Below, one piece after another: positions 1 to 8,171 of a stretch of DNA of 64,000 nt. This stretch comes from Vibrio celticus (lineage in GTDB: Bacteria; Pseudomonadota; Gammaproteobacteria; Enterobacterales; Vibrionaceae). Under the pieces are notes generated by a model. It did no database searches. It saw only the letters and a list, made by a program, of their open reading frames with translations, and was not told where the DNA came from. Both the position numbers and the translations under genes were made by a program. Within the stretch, counting starts at the first letter, position 1. The number at the start of each line of letters is the position of its first letter. Location of the stretch: assembly GCF_024347335.1 (NCBI RefSeq), contig NZ_AP025464.1, forward strand, positions 1-64,000, written 5' to 3'.

Positions 1-382
1 CAATAGGTTATAATGGCTTACCTGAGAAAGTCGTGACCGATAAGAGTAGTGCCAACGCGTTAGCGCTACATAATATCAACGTCCAACTTTGGTTGACTGG
101 TAGGATACTCAACCTGATTGAAGTGCTTCAGGTTAAGTATCTGAACAATATTGTTGAGCAGAGCCACCGCAGAGTAAGGGAAAATGAACCAAGCACTGGG
201 TTGGAAATCTGACGAAGGCGCAAAAGCGACTTTAGCGGGAATAGAGCTGTGGTCGATGATTAAAATGGGCAACTCGACAATCCTGATGGTTTATCCGTTT
301 GGGATGAATTTTACGCGCTTGCAGACTAGTTGCATCTGGAAATCAGTACGCTTGTACATCAGCATAACTTTGCGACAAAACC
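1..382 (+). mobile_element. IS6-family transposase remnant (3' end)
   Basis: The reading starts outside the window. Translation gives the C-terminal part of an IS6/IS26-type DDE transposase: a VVTDKS segment, then QVKYLNNIVEQSHRRV, then after a frameshift near position 180 GAKATLAGIELW. These are the usual motifs around the catalytic Glu of that family. The segment ends in a 17-base sequence at 366-382 that resembles a terminal inverted repeat of the IS6 group (read outward, GGTTTTGTCGCAAAGTT). The frameshift makes it inactive. Family recognised by motif memory, not by a search. Confidence 0.7.
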
Positions 383-693
383 CGATATTATTGGTTTTCA
401 GGGGCAAAGGTATTGAATAGCTGGCCTCTTAAAGGCTTTAAAGCCTTGGAGCCAACATTCACTTCAAGTAATGGTGAAACGGTCAGGAGCTTGCTTTAGC
501 AGGAACGGTATCGCATGTTTGTCTGGCTTTATGGTTAAAAAGATATCGAAGAGGGACGATTGGTTCCATTATTAGAGCCTGAAAACTCTCGAATATAGAC
601 AGGGAGATAAATGCCGTGTTCTATAAATCCTCTTCAGTGGCAAAACGTATTTCGGCGTTTATAGACTTTATTCAGCCTAAATTGGAGTTGTGA
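383..693 (+). pseudogene. LysR-family regulator, C-terminal remnant
   Basis: Directly after the IS6 end, a decayed reading frame gives the end of a LysR effector domain: SSNGETVRSL, then SHVCLA, KKDIEEGRLVP and finally SAFIDFIQPKLEL before a TGA at 691-693. Small indels are needed to keep the frame. The DNA-binding half is missing, apparently removed by the IS. Position upstream of two ene-reductase genes suggests it once regulated them; this is inference. Confidence 0.6.
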
Positions 694-809
694 TATAGAG
701 CCTACAGAACTTTTATGTGCATTTATGACAAAAATCATTTGTTCTTTTGCTGTAAATGTTCGCTATACAACTTGCTAGTATGACCTCAGTTTAATTCAAA
801 GGGCATATT

Positions 810-1896
810 ATGACTAGTTCACTTTTCCAACCGATTCAACTGGGAAACCTTACCTCAACAACCGCATTGTGATGCCACCAATGACTCGCTCGCGTGCAAG
901 TCAGCCGGGTGATGTCGCCAACGACATGATGGCGACCTATTATGCTCAGCGAGCTACGGCAGGCCTGATCATTTCAGAAGGCACACAAATTTCGCCGATG
1001 GGCAAAGGCTATGCTTGACTCCGGGCATATATGCACCAGAGCAGGTCGCTGGTTGGAAAAGGTCACCGATGCAGTACATGCCAAAGGTCTTGCCATCTTT
1101 TTAACTTTGTCGGCCGCGTGACTCACCCTGATAATATTGGTGGTCAGCAGTTTTCTTCTTCTGCCATTAAAGCAGAAAATGTCAAAGTCTTTATTGATAA
1201 CGGCACTGATGAGCCAGCTTTGTGGATGTTGTCCAGCCGCGTGAAATGACGGTTTATGATATTCAGCAAGTGATTGAGCAATATCGTCAAGCGGCATTTA
1301 ACGCGATAGAGGCGGGCTTTGATGGTATCGAGTTGCATGCCGCCAATGGTTATTTGATCAACCAATTTATTGATTCAGAAGCGAACGACCGCACCGATGA
1401 ATATGGTGGCAACCTACAAAACCGTCTGCGTTTTCTTGATGAAGTGGTCGCTGCTATGGTTGATGCTATCGGTGCTGAACGTGTCGCTGTTCGTTTAGCA
1501 CCATTGACCACACTCAATGGAACAATCGATGCTAACCCTATTGAAACCTATACTGCGGCAGCGGCGTTACTCAATACTCATGATCGTTTATTTGCATATT
1601 GCCGAAGTGGATTGGGACGATGCGCCAGATACACCGATCTCTTTAAACTGGCTCTTCGAGAAGCTTACCAAGGTGTGTTGATTTACGCTGGTCGTTATAA
1701 CGCTGAAAAAGCGCCTCAGGCTATTGATGACGGGTTAGCCGACATGATTGGTTTTGGTCGCCCATTTGTGGCTAACCCAGATCCGCCAAACCGCCTTCAA
1801 AATGGTTATCCACTCGCTACGCATAATGCAGAGACGCTGTTTGGTGGCAATGAAAATGGCTTAACCGATTACCCAACTTATCAACTTAAGGGTTAG
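810..1896 (+). pseudogene. Old yellow enzyme family NADH:flavin oxidoreductase, broken copy
   Basis: Starts ATG ACT AGT TCA CTT TTC CAA CC and reads MTSSLFQPIQLG, the usual N-terminus of NemA-like ene-reductases. Frameshifts occur near 846 (before the RIVMPPMTRSRA-like segment) and near 1014, and the middle is deleted between about 1090 and 1220. The last 200 codons are open and keep the FMN-barrel motifs GFDGIELHAANGYL, DEYGGNLQNR and ADMIGFGRPFVANPD. The protein would be a TIM-barrel FMN enzyme reducing activated alkenes; this copy cannot make it. It is followed 3 bases later by a paralogue. Confidence 0.75.
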
Positions 1897-1899
1897 TTT

Positions 1900-2989
1900 A
1901 TGTTATTTCAAGAATTCAGTAATACGCTGTTAAAAAAAAAATCGTATCGCGATGGCACCTATGACTCGTTCACGCACCACTCAGCCGGGTGACGTGCCTA
2001 ATGAAATGATGGCAACGTATTACAAACAGCGTGCTAATGCCGGTTTGATAGTCACAGAAGGTACGCCGATCTCAGCAGTGGGCCGTGGTTATTCAATGAC
2101 ACCGGGTATCTACACGCAAGACCATATTGAAGGTTGGAAGAAGGTGACCCACGCGATTCATGAAGAGGGGGGTAAAGTTTTTATTCAGCTTTGGCACGTT
2201 GGTCGTCGTAGCCATTCTATTATTTCTGGAGAGCAACCTTTAGCACCATCAGCGCTGAAAGTGCCTGATCAAGTGTTTGGTCCATTACCAGAAGGTGGTT
2301 TTGGCATGGTCGAAACAGAACAACCAAGAACTATGAGTCAGCAAGATATCGATGATACCATTGCAGATTTCGTGCTAGCGGCAAAAAATGCTATTGATGC
2401 GGGCTTTGACGGTGTAGAAGTGCACGCCGCCCATGGTTACTTACTGGATACTTTCATGCGTTTGGAAAGCAACCAACGTGATGACCAATATGGTGGTAGC
2501 CAAGAAAACCGTATGCGCTTTATGCTTGAAGTGCTGCAAGCGCTAGTCAATGAAATTGGCGGTGACAAAGTCGCGGTTCGCGTATCACCTCATGTGACCG
2601 AGGGCTTTGCGGAAGATGATACAGAGATTGTTGAACTGACCTTAAAGGCACTTGAAAAAATGATGCCGATGAATCTGGCTTATGTGCATTTCTCTGAAAA
2701 TATTTCTCGTTCTGTTGAAGTTCCTGAAGTGTTCCGTAAGCAAGTACGAGAGGTATACTCAAACCCTATCATGGTGGCTGGCAAGCTAACAAAAGAAAGC
2801 GCACAAGTTCTACTTGAGAAAAAGTACGCAGATTTGGTTGCATTTGGTACGCCTTATGTCACCAATCCTGATTTAGTAGAACGTTTTAAAAATGATTGGC
2901 CGTTAACAGAATTTGATGCTGATGCACGCCTGAATCTCTATGGAGGAAGCGAGAAGGGTTATATCGATTACTCTGTATATCTAGCGTAA
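1900..2989 (+). CDS. Old yellow enzyme family NADH:flavin oxidoreductase (poly-A frameshift near start)
   Basis: From about 1952 a 345-codon frame gives an almost complete NemA/OYE-type FMN reductase: MTRSRTTQPGDVPNEMM, FIQLWHVGRRSH (substrate-binding His region), GFDGVEVHAAHGYLLD, DDQYGGSQENR and ADLVAFGTPYVTNPDL. The natural N-terminus MLFQEFSNTLL begins at ATG 1900, but a run of ten A residues at 1932-1941 puts it one base out of frame. Nine A would restore LLKKNRIAMAPMTRSR. Translation from 1900 therefore fails unless slippage occurs. The frame is otherwise intact, so a recent frameshift, phase variation or a sequencing error are all possible. Expected role: NADPH-dependent reduction of quinones, nitro compounds or enones in the cytoplasm. 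Confidence 0.75.
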
Positions 2990-2997
2990 TAAATCAT

Positions 2998-3024
2998 ACC
3001 CAAAGGCTTCAGCAACCTTTGGGT
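2998..3024 (+). terminator. Hairpin after the ene-reductase gene
   Basis: ACCCAAAGG and CCTTTGGGT form a 9-bp perfect stem with a nine-base loop, ending 35 bases after the stop codon. The following tract is not strongly T-rich, so termination efficiency is uncertain. Confidence 0.6.
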
Positions 3025-3191
3025 AAAACGTCAAAGACCAAAATCCTCAGAGCCGTACAAGTGCTTTTAGAGGTTCCCGAAAGTGGACAACACTATTTGG
3101 TATTTCTGATTTTCACTTTGCCGGATCCAAGTATTTCTAAATGATGTTTAGATCGAATTATCATGGTGTTCTCTGACTTTACAATACTTTC

Positions 3192-3298
3192 ATGTCAGAC
3201 ATTCCAAAGTATCGAGGAAAAGCAATTGCTTTTCCTCGATCAGAATATGCACGATATATTCGTCAACATGGAATGATTGATTTTCAAAACATCCAAGG
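3192..3298 (+). pseudogene. Unrecognised gene, N-terminal stub cut by IS5
   Basis: ATG at 3192 opens MSDIPKYRGKAIAFPRSEYA and continues in frame to RQHGMIDFQNIQG, where the IS5 left end begins at 3299. Clean coding-like composition suggests the start of a real gene. I do not recognise the family. Codons 7-17 coincide with a perfect 30-bp palindrome (3211-3240). Confidence 0.35.
3211..3240. repeat. Perfect 30-bp palindrome
   Basis: The arms ATCGAGGAAAAGCAA and TTGCTTTTCCTCGAT are exact reverse complements with no loop. It lies inside the short open frame 3192-3298, so it may be coding by chance. Otherwise it could be a binding site for a dimeric protein or a cruciform. Confidence 0.8.
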
Positions 3299-3530
3299 GG
3301 CTTTGTTGCGTAATTCGATGGGACTAAACGATGAGCTTACGATCTGATCAATTACATCAGTTAATCATCGAAGCCTTATGCCTAAACCTTGTTACAAAAC
3401 ATCTAACTGAAAGCAGTACAACAAGGCCTTAATCAACCGTGGCTCACTCACATTCTGGATTGATGAAAAGGCCATAAAAGACTGGAAGCAAACAAAACAA
3501 GCTGAGCTTTCAGGTGATGGCATTAAGTCG
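3299..3530 (+). mobile_element. IS5-family fragment, left end
   Basis: Begins with the terminal repeat GGCTTTGTTGCGTAATT, the same end as in the copies at 36.9 and 58.8 kb. The transposase start (PKPCYKT-like, then NRGSLTFWIDEKAIKDW) is recognisable with indels. Only about 230 bp remain; the rest of the element is absent. Confidence 0.7.
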
Positions 3531-3531
3531 T

Positions 3532-3581
3532 TAGCGATACATCCAAGATGGGTACATAGCGATACATCCAAGATGGGTACA
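3532..3581. repeat. 25-bp tandem duplication
   Basis: A 25-base unit beginning TAGCGATACATCCAAGATGG occurs twice in a row, at 3532-3556 and 3557-3581, without mismatch. It lies between the IS5 scrap and the SRPBCC gene. Confidence 0.85.
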
Positions 3582-3759
3582 ATCCGATATGGGCGGTGAA
3601 CAAGCTAGATTGACAACGGCGAAAAGTATCTGCGGAGTCATACTGGTTATCTATAATCCCAAACCAGAGCATTCTGGATCTTTTTTGTTTATGACGGAAC
3701 TCAATTGCCAGGGTAAGACAGTGATTAAAATAGTTTTACGAGTAAATGCGTTGATTCAG

Positions 3760-4239
3760 TCACTCCATGGATTGTTTACATATCTCCTTGAGCCAGTTTT
3801 CGTTATAACGCTTGAGTCCGTTTGCTGAGAAAAATTTGGTGAAGCGTGTCATCCCGCCACGTTGGGTAACTTCTGATGTGATGGTGCAACCTTGTGTATT
3901 GGGGGTGAGTAGCCAAGCATGATAAACATCGGCACTACCAATTCTGCCTTTCCAGGCAATAAACTCATTTTCTTTATATTGAACAACAGTGCATTTATAG
4001 GTTCGAGTTTTTGTTTTAAAAACAAAAACAGACCCTTTGTGAAGTGTAAGCCCATCACCATTAAGTATTTGTACTGAGGTGTTGCTGAATTTCCAGCTAG
4101 GCCAACAAGCCGCATGAGTTAGACTATGCCAGACGGTTTCAACATTACTTAATAGAGAGGCTTCACTTTTTATATGCAGTTGCGCATTGTCTGGATGGTA
4201 ATAGCTTGGCCAAGGAATTGGGGGGATTTCATGCATCAC
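3760..4239 (-). CDS. SRPBCC (START-like) domain protein
   Basis: 159 codons. The sequence has the layout of a small SRPBCC hydrophobic-pocket protein: IKSEASLLSNVETVWHSLTH at residues 22-41 (the usual start, where a helix follows the first strand), WPSWKFS, a strand-rich middle (VFVFKTKTRTYKC, FIAWKGRI, YHAWLLTP, CTITSEVTQRGG), and a long C-terminal helix ending NENWLKEICKQ. Such proteins bind or modify small hydrophobic ligands, but no specific ligand can be inferred. No signal peptide. It stands alone, with IS debris on both sides, and appears intact. Confidence 0.6.
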   Translation of the reverse strand: MMHEIPPIPWPSYYHPDNAQLHIKSEASLLSNVETVWHSLTHAACWPSWKFSNTSVQILNGDGLTLHKGSVFVFKTKTRTYKCTVVQYKENEFIAWKGRIGSADVYHAWLLTPNTQGCTITSEVTQRGGMTRFTKFFSANGLKRYNENWLKEICKQSME

Positions 4240-4315
4240 GATTGCTCAATTAGCGTTGACTAACTGAGTATAGTACTTTTTACAGGAAGCAGAAGTATTG
4301 TGTCCACGATTCACG

Positions 4316-4332
4316 AACTTTGCGACAGAACC
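4316..4332. repeat. Solo IS6-type terminal repeat
   Basis: AACTTTGCGACAGAACC differs by one base from the IS6-type end at 366-382. No IS6 coding sequence lies to its left apart from the SRPBCC gene region, so it is a solo end or the right boundary of a composite segment. Confidence 0.5.
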
Positions 4333-4338
4333 TGGGAT

Positions 4339-4437
4339 AACGCTAATGTCTCAGATATGACCTTCATGTTTTACGAGGTTGGTGCTTTTAACCAAATCAG
4401 ATTCCTCTTGAACAAAATGGCTGATCTTAAAGATTGA
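4339..4437 (+). pseudogene. Unrecognised C-terminal gene remnant
   Basis: Directly beyond the IS6-type end, an open frame reads NANVSDMTFMFYEVGAF, NQIRFLLNKMADLKD and TGA. It resembles the end of a chromosomal gene truncated by the IS. Family not recognised. Confidence 0.25.
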
Positions 4438-5230
4438 TTCAACTAAAGTTGTCGTAACTATTCTGTCCCATATTCAACAGAGAATGTAGGTAAAAGGTCC
4501 AAGGACGCATTTCTCAATTGAAGTAAGTTTTAATGGTTGAATGAATTTGGCCACTAAAATAAAGGTTTTGCAATACTTTATCGGCTAATCCGTTAACTGC
4601 TAATTTAGCGAAAGTTGTAGCTCATTTTTGTCCGTGCGACCTGAGGTCGTATGAAGCGTTGTTCACCGCTTTATGAGTGAACCATCTGTATCACCAGATG
4701 AACCTACGAGCCTGAATAAAGCAGCGGCTCGGACAATGTAACGAAACTTGGCCGTTGGGCTGAGTGGGAAAAGAATCGTGAGAGGACGTTCCTCCTGAAA
4801 ACCACAATTCGGGTAAGTGCTAGGTAGTCAGTATGATGAACGTATGTGAATCCATTCAAGGTGCGTTATATGATGAAGCAGCGGAAGTGGTTAATACGCC
4901 TGGCCAAAGGCAATGAGAGTTGGAAAGAGGTTGGACAGTACTTTTCGTGGTCGCCGTACTCCGCACTATAGTGGGCATCTAAGCTGACATTTTACGTAAC
5001 ATACGGAACAGGGTAAGCCTGTATCACTCCCTTTGGGAAAGCCTTTGTGGCCGATAGTGATGCAGGTATAGGAGGTCGGAAAAAGCGAAAGCTACATTGT
5101 AATGATGCAGATACAGACTTATGTCTGATCACGAAAGTGAGCCCACTTCCGACTGGTCTCCCATTGCGAGAGAATTTGAAGAACTTTATTCAAGGAGAAA
5201 AGCAAATGGTGATCCTCGAAAGAGATTAGT

Positions 5231-6672
5231 GCATCTTCTGACGGCGCTAAATGGCAGTCCATCGACTGGAAATCCGTTGAAGCGCACGTATTGAAGCTTC
5301 AAATGCGTATCGCAAAAGCAACGAGAGAAAAGAAATACGGTAAGGTGAAGTCCTTACAGTGGCTCTTGACTCATTCTCGCTCAGCCAAGCTTCTTGCGGT
5401 TAAGCGAGTCTCTCAGAATAAAGGCAGTAAAACGTCTGGAATAGACGGTGTCACCTGGAACACAGATGTACGCCGTATGAAAGCAGTCAATCAACTGAGC
5501 CGCAAGGCTTACTCTGCAAAACCACTCAAACGTATCTACATCCCCAAAAAGAACGGTAAGCTCAGGCCATTGGGTATTCCATGCATGATTGATAGAGCGC
5601 AACAAGTCCTCCACCTTCTAGCATTAGAACCAGTGTCCGAAACGCTCGCCGACCTCAATAGCTATGGGTTTAGGCCAAATCGCAGTACGGCTGACGCCGT
5701 CAGTCAGTGTTTCAAATGTTTGGCTCTAAAGCGATCAGCGAAATGGATTCTTGAGGGAGATATTAAGGCTTGCTTCGACAAAATCGGGCATCAATGGCTT
5801 ATCGACAATATCACGGTTGATAAACGTATGTTAGAGCAATGGTTAAAGTCTGGCTATGTGGATAAGGGTCTGTTCTATGATACCGATGAGGGCACACCTC
5901 AAGGTGGGATAATATCTCCAACCTTGATGCTAATGACTCGTGGGAATAGAGCAACGAATAAAATCTACAGCTCTGAAAATGGGTGCTAGGGCCAACTTTA
6001 TTGGTTATGCGGATGATTTCGTGGTCACCTGCTCTTCAAAGGAAGTGCTAGTGAACGATATCAAACCGTTGATTGCTGACTTTCTGGCAGAAAGAGGGTT
6101 AACCCTCCGAAGAGAAAACGAAGGTCACTCATATTGATGATGGCTTTGACTTTCTGGGTTTCAATCACAGGAAGTACAAAGGGAAATTGCTCATTAAACC
6201 GAGCAAATCTAACACGCTGTTATTTCTTAGAAATCTACGTGAACTTATTAAAAAGCACGCAACCATCCCTGTTAACGATCTTATCAAGTTGATAAATCCG
6301 AAACTTAGAGGGTGGGCGAATTACTATCGCCACTGTGTTGCTAAACAAGTATTCGGGTATGTCGGCCACAACTATTCCAAGCGTTATGGCACTGGGCAGT
6401 TAGACGTCATCCAACCAAGTCCAAAGACTGGGTTGTTCATAAGTATTTTCTCAATCGTAAAGGCCAGTGGCAATTTCACGGTTGGCAGAAAATCATGGAC
6501 ATGGACTGTCACTTCAATCTGTTCCAAATAGCTAAAGTGCCCATCGAGCGACACGTAAAATCAGGAATGCAGCGACCCCTTTGACCCTCAATACCAAGAA
6601 TATTTGGTGAAGAGAAAATCTAAAAGGCTAGCTCGTAACTCTTGGAAAGAGCCTGTCCCGACTGCGTTATAA
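5231..6672 (+). pseudogene. Group II intron reverse transcriptase/maturase, frameshifted
   Basis: Reads WQSIDWKSVEAHVLKLQMR at the start, then NKGSKTSGIDGVTW, IYIPKKNGKLRPLGIP, SYGFRPNRSTADAV, LEGDIKACFD (catalytic Asp), GTPQGGIISP, and in another frame FIGYADDFVVTC with the YADD active site. The maturase X region LINPKLRGWANYYRHCVA follows, then an HNH-type end is decayed. Frame changes are needed near 5930, 6105, 6370 and 6565, so at least four indels are present. The gene cannot encode a working protein. It lies wholly within the intron. Confidence 0.8.
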
Positions 6673-6707
6673 GTTGCTGGGTATCAATGATGCCTTAGTG
6701 GAGGCTT

Positions 6708-6743
6708 GAGCCGTATGCAGTGAAAGTTGCACGTACGGTTCTT
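6708..6743 (+). ncRNA. Group II intron domain V
   Basis: GAGCCGTATGCAGTGAAAGT and its partner GCACGTACGGTTC fold as the 34-nt catalytic hairpin, with the AGC triad in the 5' strand and a GAAA tetraloop. It looks intact although the intron protein is broken. Confidence 0.85.
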
Positions 6744-6799
6744 AGAGGGGCGGCACTTGGTAACAAGTGTCGTCTACTCGACAGAGGCTTCTCAGCGGC

Positions 6800-6821
6800 G
6801 CTCATTCTTAGCTCATTCTTA
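6800..6821. repeat. 11-bp tandem repeat at intron/element boundary
   Basis: GCTCATTCTTA is repeated twice exactly, just past the intron 3' end. It lies between the intron and the last gene of the recombinase operon. Confidence 0.8.
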
Positions 6822-6922
6822 GCTGTGATCACCGCTAGCATTGCAGCTTTTCGACTAATTGTGACTCGTAACATGCTTGAACAAACAAAAAAGCAGTACA
6901 TCTTAATAAAAAGTAGTTTCTT

Positions 6923-7678
6923 TTATTCTGCCTTTAGCAGTAAAACAACGTGTTTTCGACGAGCGTCATTTGTAAAAATGATACGATTTTTGTCAGTGTC
7001 GATCCCCCAGAGGAGCTTACCATCAGAACTGTCTAAAACAGACACCAAAGACCATAGGCTTAAAGATATGGGTGTTGTTAGCGTATTCGGTGGAATGGGC
7101 ATTGGGTAATTAATGGATGAATGCACGTGATCTTGCGTGAGACTAAGAGTAGTGAGCTCAGATTCAAAGCATTGTTTTATATGCAACCGTGCCTTTTTAA
7201 CATCGTTGGCAACATTGAGTTTTTTCAGTGTTGATGCTAAGTCGTATGTACTAAATGGGTAGAAATAGTCATCGGCCAATGAGCATAATTGCTCGGTAAA
7301 GTTGGAACCATCCCAATGTGGCTGTGTTTGTCTAAAGGCACATTGCCACTGACCACGCGACAAAGATAAGTGGGACCGACATATATCAACACGTACTGAG
7401 CCTGAAACTTGACTTAGCAAGCCGGTTAGTTTGCTAAGGTCTCTAAGTTTGAGGCGGGCTACTATACTGTTACATTTTCCTTTTTGAGTATTGTACTTAA
7501 CATCAATGTCTTGAGTGGCAGACCAGTATGATTTCCGTGAATACAATCTTATGTAATTGAGTGACTCAGTTATTTTAGTTTCTAGAATTAACTCGTAGTC
7601 ATTCGATGTGATGTCACTGCTTTCCTTAGCCAGTTGCTCAACTAATTTGAGCTCTTTGCATAGTGTCACTGCGTCCAC
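6923..7678 (-). CDS. Unrecognised protein, last gene of recombinase operon
   Basis: 251 codons, no signal peptide or membrane segment. Motifs visible are an Asp/Glu-rich helical N-terminus (ELKLVEQLAKESSD), a mixed middle with LKLRDLSKLTGLLSQVSG, and a C-terminus ending LLWGIDTDKNRIIFTNDARR, which could be a strand-turn-strand nucleic acid-binding module. I do not recognise a family. It starts 40 bases after the stop of the gene before it, in the same operon, so a role in the element is likely. Alternative: an accessory DNA-binding factor for the recombinase. The frame is intact. Confidence 0.5.
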   Translation of the reverse strand: MDAVTLCKELKLVEQLAKESSDITSNDYELILETKITESLNYIRLYSRKSYWSATQDIDVKYNTQKGKCNSIVARLKLRDLSKLTGLLSQVSGSVRVDICRSHLSLSRGQWQCAFRQTQPHWDGSNFTEQLCSLADDYFYPFSTYDLASTLKKLNVANDVKKARLHIKQCFESELTTLSLTQDHVHSSINYPMPIPPNTLTTPISLSLWSLVSVLDSSDGKLLWGIDTDKNRIIFTNDARRKHVVLLLKAE

Positions 7679-7718
7679 CTGAAACGAGCACTCATCGCCA
7701 TTAAATATAAAGTCATAT

Positions 7719-8171
7719 TCATAAAGTTTTCGATGGTCGATAACTTGAATGCTGTAACGTAGCCGCCTTATTAGTGATCTTAGGCGTGTATGTTATTGGC
7801 TCAAAAAGTGAAATTTGTGATGGGTGGGCTTCTTCGTAGGCTGCAATATAGATTTCATTTTCATTTGGCAGTCCAAGCCATACAGGCTCTTTGACGCCGA
7901 CCTTGTTTAGTATTGAAACCAGTCCTTTGGCGGGCAGTTCTAAATAGCGGTTTTCTTGAAAAGTGGATTGTACGATTGTCCATCGATAAGTTGCATAGAT
8001 ACTTGAATTAACAGATAAGTGGGTGCTAATTTCAAGGATTTGTTTTCGAACATCGATACGTACACCAAAATAGACGTGGGTAGAATCACTCCCAATAATG
8101 GCACTGACCATGAACTCTAACAATTTAATTCTAGCGTTGGCTTCTAATACGAGGCTGTTGCGGAATTCCAT
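7719..8171 (-). CDS. Unrecognised protein of recombinase operon
   Basis: About 150 codons; its ATG overlaps the stop of the upstream recombinase frame as TGATG, a sign of translational coupling, so I prefer this ATG over the GTG two codons upstream. It contains NARIKLLEFMVSAIIG, a helix, then alternating strands such as THVYFGVRIDV, RTW-like and VWLGLPNENEIYIAAYEE. No known motif, signal or membrane segment. Its length and coupling resemble a small partner protein of the recombinase, which is inference only. Confidence 0.5.
   Translation of the reverse strand: MEFRNSLVLEANARIKLLEFMVSAIIGSDSTHVYFGVRIDVRKQILEISTHLSVNSSIYATYRWTIVQSTFQENRYLELPAKGLVSILNKVGVKEPVWLGLPNENEIYIAAYEEAHPSQISLFEPITYTPKITNKAATLQHSSYRPSKTL

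Larger units (their letters stand above)
4634..6782 (+). mobile_element. Group II intron with degenerate reverse transcriptase
   Basis: The 5' end reads GTGCGACCTGAGGTCG, matching the GUGYG start of group II introns. A ribozyme domain I-like leader of about 600 bases, a reverse-transcriptase frame, a domain V hairpin and a domain VI-like hairpin (GCACTTG, GTAA, CAAGTGT) follow in order. The 3' end is either 6777 or 6782. The whole is about 2.15 kb, a normal size. The encoded protein is frameshifted, so the intron is probably not mobile by itself. Left flank is intergenic and right flank is the boundary of the recombinase operon region. Confidence 0.8.

Noticed and set aside
974..1365. Antisense frames across the first ene-reductase
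   Set aside because: They mirror the coding strand of a conserved gene and have no independent features.
3589..3828. 79-codon frame beside the SRPBCC gene
   Set aside because: It overlaps the minus-strand SRPBCC gene and has no recognisable domain; likely chance.
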